DNA of 8,279 bases from Alphaproteobacteria bacterium (GTDB taxonomy: Bacteria; Pseudomonadota; Alphaproteobacteria; Rhizobiales; Rhizobiaceae), in assembly GCA_030428345.1 (NCBI GenBank), contig JAUIBM010000106.1:1-8279 (forward strand), written 5' to 3'. A program made the translations under genes and the position numbers. Below, in pieces: positions 1 to 5,385 of the stretch; position 1 is the first letter of the stretch, and every line of letters starts with the position of its first letter. The notes beneath the pieces are model-generated. The model saw only the letters and a program-made list of their open reading frames with translations. It searched no databases and was not told where the DNA came from.

Positions 1-716
1 TGCATCGCAAGGGGCGGCAGGATGCGATCCGCTCCAAGATATTCTCCAAGCTGGCGCGCGAGATCACGGTTGCGGCCAAGGTCGGCGCTCCCGATCCGGA
101 CATGAATCCGCGCCTGCGGCTGGCCATCCAGAACGCCAAGGCGCAGTCGATGCCGAAGGACAATATCCAGCGCGCCATCAACAAGGCCAGTGGCGGCGAC
201 GACGAGAGCTACAAGGAAGTGCGCTACGAGGGCTATGGTCCGGGCGGCGTCGCCGTCATCGTCGAGGCGCTGACCGACAATCTCAACCGCACCGCCTCAA
301 ATGTGCGCGCCGCCTTCACCAAGGCGGGCGGCTCCCTGGGCGAGACCGGGTCGGTGTCGTTCCTGTGGGATCGCGTCGGCGAGATCGTCTACACGCTCGA
401 GGCCGGCTCGGCCGACAAGCTGATGGAGGCGGCGATCGAGGCCGGCGCCGAGGATGTGACCTCGGACGATAACGGCCATGTCATCATATGCGCCTTCGAG
501 GATATCGGCGAGGTCGCCTCGGCGCTGCAGGCCGATCTGGGCGAAGCGGAATCGGTCAAGACGATCTGGCGGCCCCAGACCATGACGCCGGTCGACGAGG
601 ACCGCGCGCAATCGGTGCTCAAGCTGATCGATCGCCTGGAAGACGACGACGACGTGCAGAACGTCTACGCCAATTTCGAGGTCGACGAGGAAACGCTGGC
701 GAAGCTTTCCGCGTAG
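1..716 (+). CDS. yebC: YebC/PmpR-family protein, 5'-truncated by the window edge
   Basis: This is a YebC/PmpR/TACO1-type protein. Members act in the cytoplasm as DNA-binding regulators or, in some bacteria, as helpers of translation through difficult peptide stretches such as polyproline. The reading frame is open from base 3 (His-Arg-Lys-Gly-Arg-Gln) to the TAG at 714-716, giving 237 residues in the window. The family usually has about 248, and bases 1-2 (TG) fit the end of the Met codon in the usual N-terminal NIMHRKG, so about 11 residues are missing. Family signatures visible are the basic N-terminal helices (IRSKIFSKLAREI), the MPKDNIQRAINKA stretch, YEGYGPGGVAVIVE, and the acidic C-terminal part ending near VYANFEV. 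An internal ATG at 102 is not the true start, because conserved sequence continues upstream of it. YebC is often encoded directly before ruvC, but here two minus-strand genes lie between. Identification is firm; the exact role is not shown by sequence. Confidence 0.96.
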   Translation, partial: HRKGRQDAIRSKIFSKLAREITVAAKVGAPDPDMNPRLRLAIQNAKAQSMPKDNIQRAINKASGGDDESYKEVRYEGYGPGGVAVIVEALTDNLNRTASNVRAAFTKAGGSLGETGSVSFLWDRVGEIVYTLEAGSADKLMEAAIEAGAEDVTSDDNGHVIICAFEDIGEVASALQADLGEAESVKTIWRPQTMTPVDEDRAQSVLKLIDRLEDDDDVQNVYANFEVDEETLAKLSA

Positions 717-738
717 GGCGGGCGCGTGCGGGCGGCAG

Positions 739-1548
739 CTATTTGGTGACCGGCTGTTCGCCGAAGCTGCGCGGGTCCATGCACCAGGCATAGATCCATT
801 GCGTCGGCAGCACGGCGAGCTTCTCGCACAGCGCGCGCGATGAGGCGTTGCCGGCGCGAACGCCGGTGATGAAGGCGCGTGCGCCGTGGTTGCGCCACAT
901 ATGATCGATCGCCATCGCTCCCAGCAACAGCGCGATGCCTTCGCCGCGCCGGTCGCTTCTCGTCGCCAGCATGCCCCAGAAGGCGTGCGCGGCGCGCGGA
1001 CTTGCCGGGTGATGGCTCATGAACGACGCGCCGGTTGCAACGGGTTCGCCTTTCCTGTCGAGAGCGGCGAGGCAGACGCCCGGCCGCGTCACGCCGCGCA
1101 TCGCGGCTCCGGGAACCGGGCTGACATCGCAGGATTGGCAGAGTTCCGCCACGCGCGCGACCAGATCGCGGCTGGTATTGGCGTCGATGGCGACGATCTC
1201 CAGGTCGGACGGTAATGGGCGGCGCGCAAGCAGCGCCTGCGAAGCCCGCAGCGCCTCCTGCCCGCCGAGGAACTGCTCATGCCTGTCGGTCGTCAGCCCT
1301 TCGCCCTGAAGTTCGGCGAACAAGCCGTCGGCTTCAGTAGTGGGAAAGAACTGACTGACGCCGGCTCCCTGCACCCGCGCCATTGCGGCGAGGATCGTCG
1401 CGGCGTCATCGCGGGGGTCGCATAATCCGACCGGGCGTCCGTAATAGGAGAAGCGCGGATTGTCCTTGAGCAATTCCCACAGATCGGCGCTGCGCCTGGC
1501 AAGCGCGACGCGGTGCGGATCGCCAAAATATTCTGCATTCTCGGACAT
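739..1548 (-). CDS. GNAT-family N-acetyltransferase
   Basis: This is a predicted acetyl-CoA-dependent N-acyltransferase of 269 residues; its substrate cannot be told. The C-terminal half (about residues 118-256) looks like a GNAT fold. The acetyl-CoA-binding motif A is recognisable at residues 200-206 (RRGEGIA, fitting R-x-x-G-x-G/A) and is followed by a helix, LLLGAMAIDHMWRNHGA. A downstream NASSRALCEKL segment (234-244) matches the usual 'N-x-x-S/A...ekLGF' region. The first ~115 residues are not assignable to a domain I know. The ATG at 1546-1548 (read on the minus strand) is preceded by GGGAG (complement of 1556-1560) at good spacing, which supports this start. The gene is convergent with yebC, with 22 bases between the two stops, and lies 85 bases downstream of the TSUP transporter on the same strand, so the two could share a transcript. 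Family call is good, specific function unknown. Confidence 0.82.
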   Translation of the reverse strand: MSENAEYFGDPHRVALARRSADLWELLKDNPRFSYYGRPVGLCDPRDDAATILAAMARVQGAGVSQFFPTTEADGLFAELQGEGLTTDRHEQFLGGQEALRASQALLARRPLPSDLEIVAIDANTSRDLVARVAELCQSCDVSPVPGAAMRGVTRPGVCLAALDRKGEPVATGASFMSHHPASPRAAHAFWGMLATRSDRRGEGIALLLGAMAIDHMWRNHGARAFITGVRAGNASSRALCEKLAVLPTQWIYAWCMDPRSFGEQPVTK

Positions 1549-1633
1549 GGCGCTTCTCCCGGGGGTTGCCGGAAGCCTAGTTGCCGCCGCGAAGCTTGGG
1601 AAGGCGCAGCGACCGGAAAGGCGCAGGTCCGGC
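1549..1633. other. Spacer between the TSUP and GNAT genes with a short imperfect direct repeat
   Basis: This 85-base gap lies between two minus-strand genes. On the plus strand it holds GGAAGGCGCAG and GAAAGGCGCAG about 17 bases apart, an imperfect direct repeat of 10 out of 11 bases. There is no clear hairpin with a T-run and no convincing promoter. It may be an ordinary intra-operon spacer. Confidence 0.35.
1556..1560 (-). promoter_or_regulatory. Ribosome binding site of the GNAT gene
   Basis: On the minus strand the bases read GGGAG, seven bases before the ATG at 1548-1546. It fixes the start of the acetyltransferase gene. It also shows that translation can begin independently of the transporter gene upstream. 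Confidence 0.65.
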
Positions 1634-2398
1634 TCAGCCCCGCAGAATGCCGTCGAGCATTGGCGCCGACAGGATCGCCGCCGCCAGCACGATCATGAAG
1701 GCGATGCGGCGATAGAGCTGTTCCGAGGCGCGGTCGAACATCGCCATGCCGGCAAGCAGGCCGATGAGGGAGGCCGGGCAGGCCAGCAGGCCCATGGCGA
1801 CCCTTTCCCAGGTGAAGACGCCGGCGAGCCACATCCCGGCGCCGGTGACGGCAAGGGTTATGGCGAAATAGGCGATGAGATTGGCCCGGACGACCGCCGC
1901 ATTGGCGTGCGAGGCCATCCAGTAGAAGATGATCGGCGGACCGGGCAGCCCGGCCGCATTTCCCATGAAGCCCGACAGGAGCCCCACGGCGAAGGAGAGC
2001 GGCGCATTGCGCGGCCCCCGGTAGCTGAAGCCGAGCCACAGGACGGGCAGCAGCGCCAGGATCGCCAGCGTGATCGCCCAGCGCAGCGTCAGGGCGTCGC
2101 CGTGAACGAGGAACCACAAGCCGGCCGGCGTTCCGGCCAGATAGCCGATCGCCACGGGAACGACCTCGCGCCACCGGGCTTGCCTGACGGCATTCGGTAT
2201 CAGGAGGCTCGCCGGGCCGGATTCTACGACGAAGAGCGTCACGAGGGCTGCCGGAGGCGAGAACAGCGCCGCGACGGAAGGGGCGAGAATCATGCCGGAG
2301 CCGAAGCCGGAAAAGCCGCGCACCAGGCCGGCGACGGCCGCGACGATAGCCAGGACCGCGAAACGCGGATCGCTCAGCAGGGTTGAAAAGACGGTCAT
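1634..2398 (-). CDS. TauE/SafE (TSUP) family membrane transporter
   Basis: This is a predicted inner-membrane permease of 254 residues from the TSUP (TauE/SafE) family. Members move sulfite, sulfoacetate, other organosulfur anions or other small anions across the membrane; the substrate here is unknown. The protein shows the two-fold internal repeat of the family, each half starting with a glycine-rich motif: GFSGFGSG at residues 28-35 and GLLSGFMGNAAGLPGPP at 139-155. About eight hydrophobic segments are visible, roughly at 12-32, 35-57, 78-97, 106-124, 134-157, 172-193, 200-221 and 231-249. Length fits the family. The start at 2396-2398 lacks a strong Shine-Dalgarno sequence but precedes the first hydrophobic segment properly. 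The gene is divergent from ruvC, with 66 bases between the starts. It may be cotranscribed with the acetyltransferase downstream. No regulator is adjacent that would hint at the substrate. Confidence 0.9.
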   Translation of the reverse strand: MTVFSTLLSDPRFAVLAIVAAVAGLVRGFSGFGSGMILAPSVAALFSPPAALVTLFVVESGPASLLIPNAVRQARWREVVPVAIGYLAGTPAGLWFLVHGDALTLRWAITLAILALLPVLWLGFSYRGPRNAPLSFAVGLLSGFMGNAAGLPGPPIIFYWMASHANAAVVRANLIAYFAITLAVTGAGMWLAGVFTWERVAMGLLACPASLIGLLAGMAMFDRASEQLYRRIAFMIVLAAAILSAPMLDGILRG

Positions 2399-2464
2399 GA
2401 AATGGCGCCGGACGAGACAAAGGGCAGCGGTAGCAGCCGGTCCGGTTTCGCGCTAGACAGGCGC
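2399..2464. promoter_or_regulatory. Divergent spacer between the TSUP gene and ruvC
   Basis: These 66 bases separate two divergent start codons, so they should contain, or lie close to, promoters for both directions. I see no convincing -35/-10 pair and no GTTC-N7-GTTC box. An in-frame ATG at 2402 would lengthen RuvC by 21 residues, but that extension has no counterpart in the family. Confidence 0.4.
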
Positions 2465-2977
2465 ATGGAAAAAGCACCGCTTCGCATTCTCGGCATCGAT
2501 CCCGGCCTGCGACGAACCGGGTGGGGGGTTGTGGAACAGCTCGGCAGCCGTCTTTCGTTCGTCGCCGCCGGCACGATCGAATCCGACGCCAAGGCGGAGC
2601 TGGCGTTGCGCCTGTGCCAGATCCACGACGGCCTCGACGCGGTGATGCGTGCGCAGCAGCCGCATGAAGCGGCGGTCGAGAACACCTTCGTCAATCGTGA
2701 CGCGACCGCCACGCTGAAGCTGGGGCAGGCGCGGGGCATCGCCCTGCTGGTTCCCGCGCTCGCCGGCCTCAGCGTCGCCGAATATGCGCCCAACCAGGTG
2801 AAGAAGTCGGTCACCGGCGTCGGCCATGGCGACAAGCGGCAGGTGCAGATGATGGTGAAGACCCTGCTGCCGCGCGCCGCCTTCGACAGCGAGCACGCCG
2901 CGGACGCCCTCGCCATCGCCATTTGCCATGCGCATATGCGCGTCGTCGCGCGCCTGGCGCGGCGTCTGCAGTCCTGA
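2465..2977 (+). CDS. ruvC: Holliday junction endonuclease RuvC
   Basis: RuvC is the dimeric, metal-dependent nuclease that cuts Holliday junctions symmetrically in homologous recombination and recombinational repair, working with the RuvAB motor. The 170-residue product matches the family's usual 160-175. The RNase H-like fold is recognisable from ILGIDPGLRRTGWGV at residues 8-22, with catalytic Asp12. The second acidic residue is Glu72 in the AAVENTFV segment. The final pair is His144 and Asp147 in HAADALAIAI. His replaces the first Asp of the E. coli pair, but His at this site is known in other active RuvCs such as that of Thermus thermophilus. The ATG at 2465 was preferred to the one at 2402 because family sequences begin just before the LGIDPG motif. 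The next gene starts three bases after the stop, implying an operon. No SOS box is visible upstream, unlike ruvA. Confidence 0.97.
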   Translation: MEKAPLRILGIDPGLRRTGWGVVEQLGSRLSFVAAGTIESDAKAELALRLCQIHDGLDAVMRAQQPHEAAVENTFVNRDATATLKLGQARGIALLVPALAGLSVAEYAPNQVKKSVTGVGHGDKRQVQMMVKTLLPRAAFDSEHAADALAIAICHAHMRVVARLARRLQS

Positions 2978-2980
2978 CCG

Positions 2981-3904
2981 GTGGGGCGGCAGGTGGACAG
3001 GCCGGACGCGTTGGAGAAGGCGACCCTGTTTCGCCACACGCCTTGGGATGGCAGCCACCCGCTGTTCCGAATCGGGCTCGCCCCGCTCGAGCCGGCAGCC
3101 TGGATCGAGCCGGACGAGACGCTGCCCTTCCAGTTGGCGGAGAAGGAAAGGCTGCTCGGCGAACGGCTCGCCGACGTGTTCGTCGAGGAGCCGGATACGC
3201 ATGGCGCCCAAAGCGAGGCGCTGGAGCGCATTGCCGGGCACGCCGCGCGGCATTTTCCGCATGTCTGGGAGGTCGAGGATCGCTCGGTGCGGGTCCTGCC
3301 GATCGACCGCAGGGTCGATCTGGAGGGCGACGGGCCGCCGCTGATCCGGGCCTCGCGCCTGGTGCAGGAGGACCTGGTGCTGATGCGGCGCGGCGAGGCG
3401 GGATGGCGGCTTGCCGCCGCCTGCGTCTGTTTTCCCTCCTCCTGGCGGCTGAGGGAAAAGGCCTTCAGGCCGATCGCGCAAATCCATGCGCCGGTCCCCG
3501 GCTTCGGGCCGGGCAGCCGCAATGCCGGACTGATCGAGCGCATCTTCGACAAGTTGCAGCCGGCCGTGCCGGTCTGGCGGATGAACTGGTCGATCTATCC
3601 CGACAGCCAGCTTTTTCACGGCGAGGCTTCCGGCGAGCGCGCATTGGACGGCGAACTGGAAAGCCGCTTCCTGCGGGTCGAGCGCCAGACGCTGACCAAA
3701 CTTCCGGTCTCGGGCGACATTCTTTTCACCATCCGGATCCACCTCGACGCGGCGGCGCTGATCGCGGTTCATCCCGAGCGCGCCCGCCTCGCCGCGGGCC
3801 TTGCGGCGCAGCTGCGGGCGCTGGACGCCGCACAACTCGCCTACAAGGGGATGACGGACCTTGCCGCCCGGCTGCTCGCCCGTCTCGATGCGCTGGCGGT
3901 TTGA
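2981..3904 (+). CDS. DUF3445 protein, haem-dependent oxidative N-demethylase (alpha subunit) family
   Basis: This 307-residue protein belongs to the DUF3445 family, whose characterised member is the haem-containing catalytic subunit of a bacterial oxidative N-demethylase acting on dimethylamine. Recognisable conserved stretches are CVCFPSSW (148-155), IHAPVPG (168-174), NWSIYPD (202-208), LRVERQTL (231-238), SGDILFTIR (244-252) and a late YKGM (288-291). Function here is inferred from family only: the other subunits and the electron-transfer partners of the characterised enzyme are not encoded nearby, so it may be a stand-alone relative with another substrate. The chosen start is GTG 2981, three bases after the ruvC stop; GTG 2993, four codons later and preceded by a G-rich stretch, is a real alternative. 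The tight junction suggests cotranscription with ruvC. The predicted SOS promoter lies after this gene, so it should not be part of the ruvA unit. The link to DNA repair is unexplained. Confidence 0.88.
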   Translation: MGRQVDRPDALEKATLFRHTPWDGSHPLFRIGLAPLEPAAWIEPDETLPFQLAEKERLLGERLADVFVEEPDTHGAQSEALERIAGHAARHFPHVWEVEDRSVRVLPIDRRVDLEGDGPPLIRASRLVQEDLVLMRRGEAGWRLAAACVCFPSSWRLREKAFRPIAQIHAPVPGFGPGSRNAGLIERIFDKLQPAVPVWRMNWSIYPDSQLFHGEASGERALDGELESRFLRVERQTLTKLPVSGDILFTIRIHLDAAALIAVHPERARLAAGLAAQLRALDAAQLAYKGMTDLAARLLARLDALAV

Positions 3905-3918
3905 CGGTCATGCGCCAT

Positions 3919-3933
3919 GTTCTTGACTTGTTC
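3919..3933 (+). promoter_or_regulatory. Predicted LexA (SOS) box upstream of ruvA
   Basis: The bases read GTTC TTGACTT GTTC, an exact match to the direct-repeat SOS box GTTC-N7-GTTC that LexA recognises in alphaproteobacteria. I scanned the window by eye for other GTTC pairs and found no second example. The seven-base spacer contains TTGACT, a near-consensus -35 hexamer (3923-3928), so bound LexA would sit on the promoter. The site lies 47 bases before the ruvA ATG and 14 bases after the DUF3445 stop. This position predicts damage-inducible transcription of ruvA and the genes behind it. The match is seen directly; binding and regulation are inferred. Confidence 0.8.
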
Positions 3934-3951
3934 ACGCCCGGGGGATACCCA
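3923..3951 (+). promoter_or_regulatory. Candidate ruvA promoter
   Basis: The -35 element would be TTGACT at 3923-3928, inside the SOS box. The -10 element is poorly defined: TACCCA (3946-3951) gives a 17-base spacer and GATACC (3944-3949) a 15-base spacer, both weak matches. A promoter is expected in this 76-base gap because an operator is present. The exact hexamers are tentative. Confidence 0.4.
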
Positions 3952-3980
3952 GAAGCAGGCGCGGCGGCGGAAATTCATTG

Positions 3981-4598
3981 ATGATTGGCAAGCTCAAGGG
4001 CACGCTCGATACGGCCGACGAGGATCACCTGATCCTCGATGTGCATGGCGTCGGCTATCTCGTGCATTGCTCGACGCGCACGCTCGGCAATCTGCCCGGC
4101 GTCGGCGAGGCGCTGACCCTGTGGATCGAGACGCAGGTGCGCGAGGACGCGATCCGGCTCTACGGCTTTGCCAGCGAACTGGAGCGCGACTGGTTCCGCC
4201 TGCTGCTGAGCGTGCAGGGCGTCGGCTCGAAAGTGGCGCTGGCGGTGCAATCGGTGCTGCCGCCGGGCGACCTGGCCTCCGCCATCGCCCTGCAGGACAA
4301 GGCGATGGTGGCGCGCGCGCCTGGCGTCGGGCCGAAGGTGGCGCAGCGCATCGTATCGGAATTGCGCGACAAGGCCCCGGCCTATTCGGGCGCGGCGGCG
4401 GGCGAAATGGGGCTGCAAAGCGCAATCGGCGCCGGCCATGCGCCAAGCGCGGTGACCGACGCGGTCTCGGCGCTCACCAATCTTGGATATTCGAGCCTGC
4501 AGGCCTCCGGCGCCGTCGCCAAGGCGGTCGAGAAGGCGGGCGAGGGGGCGGACAGCGCCCAGCTTATCAGGCTGGGCCTGAAGGAACTGGCGAAGTGA
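3981..4598 (+). CDS. ruvA: Holliday junction branch migration protein RuvA
   Basis: RuvA forms tetramers that hold the Holliday junction in a square-planar state and load RuvB rings onto two opposite arms. The 205-residue product has the usual three domains. These are an N-terminal OB fold starting MIGKLKG (about 1-62), a middle domain with two helix-hairpin-helix motifs at VQGVGSKVA (78-86) and APGVGPKVA (113-121), and a C-terminal RuvB-binding helical domain (about 155-203), after a flexible Ala/Gly-rich linker. The acidic pin residues Glu55 and Asp56 fall in REDAIRLYGF, at the same numbers as in E. coli. The ATG at 3981 was chosen because family members begin MIGxLxG; a TTG one codon earlier is unlikely. 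The ribosome binding site is weak (GCGGA, 3967-3971). The stop overlaps the next gene's GTG. The SOS box upstream predicts LexA control. Unusually, ruvB is not next but about 1.2 kb downstream. Confidence 0.98.
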   Translation: MIGKLKGTLDTADEDHLILDVHGVGYLVHCSTRTLGNLPGVGEALTLWIETQVREDAIRLYGFASELERDWFRLLLSVQGVGSKVALAVQSVLPPGDLASAIALQDKAMVARAPGVGPKVAQRIVSELRDKAPAYSGAAAGEMGLQSAIGAGHAPSAVTDAVSALTNLGYSSLQASGAVAKAVEKAGEGADSAQLIRLGLKELAK

Positions 4599-5029
4599 GA
4601 CGGGTGGCGCTGTTTCTCCTCATCATGCCGTTCATTGCCGGCATGCTGGCGGCGGTCCTGTTCGTCGCGTGGCGGGCGACGACGCCGGACATCACCCTTG
4701 CGATGGGCGAGGGGCCCTGGGAGTTCATCCGCATGGCCTTTGGCGGTACGGCGAGCGCCTTTCTGGCCGTCGGGCTGATCGCGTTGGTCGTGTTTTTTCT
4801 GGCGGCAAGAAGCAGGGGCCCGGCGCAATCCCTGCTGTCCTTCGTGCTGCGCATGATCATCGCGCTGGCGCTGGGTTGGGTCGCCTATGTGGTCTACGGA
4901 TTTGCGATCGGCGGTCAGTCCGTCGCCTTGCGTTTCGCCATGGCCGCCTCGGCGCTGCCGCCCTTCGGGCTGGCGGTCGCGCTGCTGACCTGGCCGTTGC
5001 GCCGGCTTGTCGGGCTGGACGGGGTTTGA
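4595..5029 (+). CDS. Small four-helix membrane protein of unknown function
   Basis: I do not recognise a family. The 144-residue product is strongly hydrophobic, with four likely membrane helices at about residues 4-26, 52-71, 81-105 and 113-134, short loops, and basic residues (MRR at the start, PLRRL near the end). No catalytic motif is visible. The start is taken as the GTG at 4595, whose last two bases form part of the ruvA stop (GTGA overlap), a typical sign of translational coupling; a second GTG at 4604 is possible. The gene is in the same orientation as ruvA and base composition is like its neighbours, so it looks like a settled member of this cluster. Its place between ruvA and the toxin-antitoxin module suggests that it directly preceded ruvB before that module arrived. 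A role in junction processing cannot be claimed from sequence. Confidence 0.75.
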   Translation: MRRVALFLLIMPFIAGMLAAVLFVAWRATTPDITLAMGEGPWEFIRMAFGGTASAFLAVGLIALVVFFLAARSRGPAQSLLSFVLRMIIALALGWVAYVVYGFAIGGQSVALRFAMAASALPPFGLAVALLTWPLRRLVGLDGV

Positions 5030-5031
5030 CG
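5025..5031 (+). repeat. Direct repeat TTTGACG, left copy
   Basis: This seven-base copy covers the stop codon of the membrane-protein gene (TGA at 5027-5029). The matching copy lies at 5761-5767, just before and into the ruvB start, and the toxin-antitoxin module lies between them. A third copy occurs at 3900-3906 over the DUF3445 stop, so the sequence is not unique to the module ends. Confidence 0.5.
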
Positions 5032-5094
5032 CCTTGTTGCGCGGATGCATCCTTACTATCTTGCAAGCGCATTACTTTCACCGGAGGTAAGGGT
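5030..5094 (+). promoter_or_regulatory. Leader of the toxin-antitoxin module with two palindromes, possible operator
   Basis: This 65-base leader carries two perfect short palindromes: GGATGCATCC (5043-5052) and CTTGCAAG (5060-5067), with centres 16 bases apart. TACTAT (5054-5059), a fair -10 candidate, lies between them, but I find no good -35 at normal spacing (TTGTTG at 5034 is only 14 bases away). AbrB-type antitoxins, alone or with their toxin, usually repress their own promoter by binding such symmetrical sites. An own promoter and autoregulation are therefore plausible but not shown. Confidence 0.4.
5083..5087 (+). promoter_or_regulatory. Ribosome binding site of the antitoxin gene
   Basis: GGAGG lies seven bases before the GTG at 5095. 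It is the strongest Shine-Dalgarno sequence in the ruvA-ruvB stretch and decides the antitoxin start. A strong site for the antitoxin and a weak one for the overlapping toxin would favour excess antitoxin. Confidence 0.8.
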
Positions 5095-5385
5095 GTGAGT
5101 GATATTCTCAGAGCCACGTCGAAGCTGACCGCGAAAGGCCAGACGACAATTCCCTCGGATGTGCGCGAGCGGCTCGACCTGAAAGCGGGTGACGTCCTGG
5201 ATTATTCCATCCGCAACGGCGAAATAATACTGCGCAAGCGCCGCAGCGCGCTGGAATTGGCCGGCATTCTCCACGACCCGAACCGCAAGCCGCTTTCGAT
5301 CGAGGAGATGGACGAGGCGATCGGAGAAGCCATCAACCACCGCCACGGGCAAAGTCTCGATCGGGTCATTGATGATCGGGATTGA
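5095..5385 (+). CDS. AbrB/MazE/SpoVT-type antitoxin (VapB-like)
   Basis: This 96-residue protein is the predicted antitoxin of a type II module. Residues about 8-50 form a SpoVT/AbrB swapped-hairpin DNA-binding domain, with the typical KLTAKGQTTIPSDVRERLDL followed by KAGDVLDY and a basic end IILRKRR. The C-terminal part (about 51-96) is the kind of extension that wraps around a PIN toxin, including the SIEEMDEAIGEAI helix (68-80). The start is GTG 5095, supported by GGAGG seven bases upstream; longer readings in this frame run back through the membrane-protein gene and are spurious. The stop lies 14 bases inside the toxin gene, so the two are translationally coupled. Family members neutralise the toxin and repress their own promoter, and the palindromes in the leader are candidate sites. 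A lone AbrB transcription factor is unlikely given the overlapping PIN gene. Confidence 0.92.
   Translation: MSDILRATSKLTAKGQTTIPSDVRERLDLKAGDVLDYSIRNGEIILRKRRSALELAGILHDPNRKPLSIEEMDEAIGEAINHRHGQSLDRVIDDRD

Noticed and set aside
1460..2386. Long plus-strand frame opposite the TSUP transporter (308 codons)
   Set aside because: Its translation is a charged, repetitive Arg/Gly/Gln-rich sequence, and the opposite strand encodes a proper membrane protein with both TSUP motifs.
2402..2464. Upstream ATG extending RuvC by 21 residues
   Set aside because: The family starts just before the LGIDPG strand, and the extension has no family counterpart.
2894..2905. RuvC apparently lacking one catalytic Asp (His144 instead)
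   Set aside because: His at this position is known in active RuvC enzymes, so this is not evidence of inactivation.
2453..3835. Long open frames on the minus strand opposite ruvC and DUF3445 (also 2395-3552)
   Set aside because: Low-complexity Arg/Ala/Gln-rich translations typical of antisense frames in high-GC DNA, fully overlapping two genes with clear family motifs.
3900..3906. Third TTTGACG copy as evidence for another inserted segment between DUF3445 and the membrane gene
   Set aside because: The segment to the next copy contains ruvA, a core gene of matching composition, and the repeat here simply spans a Val-stop context.
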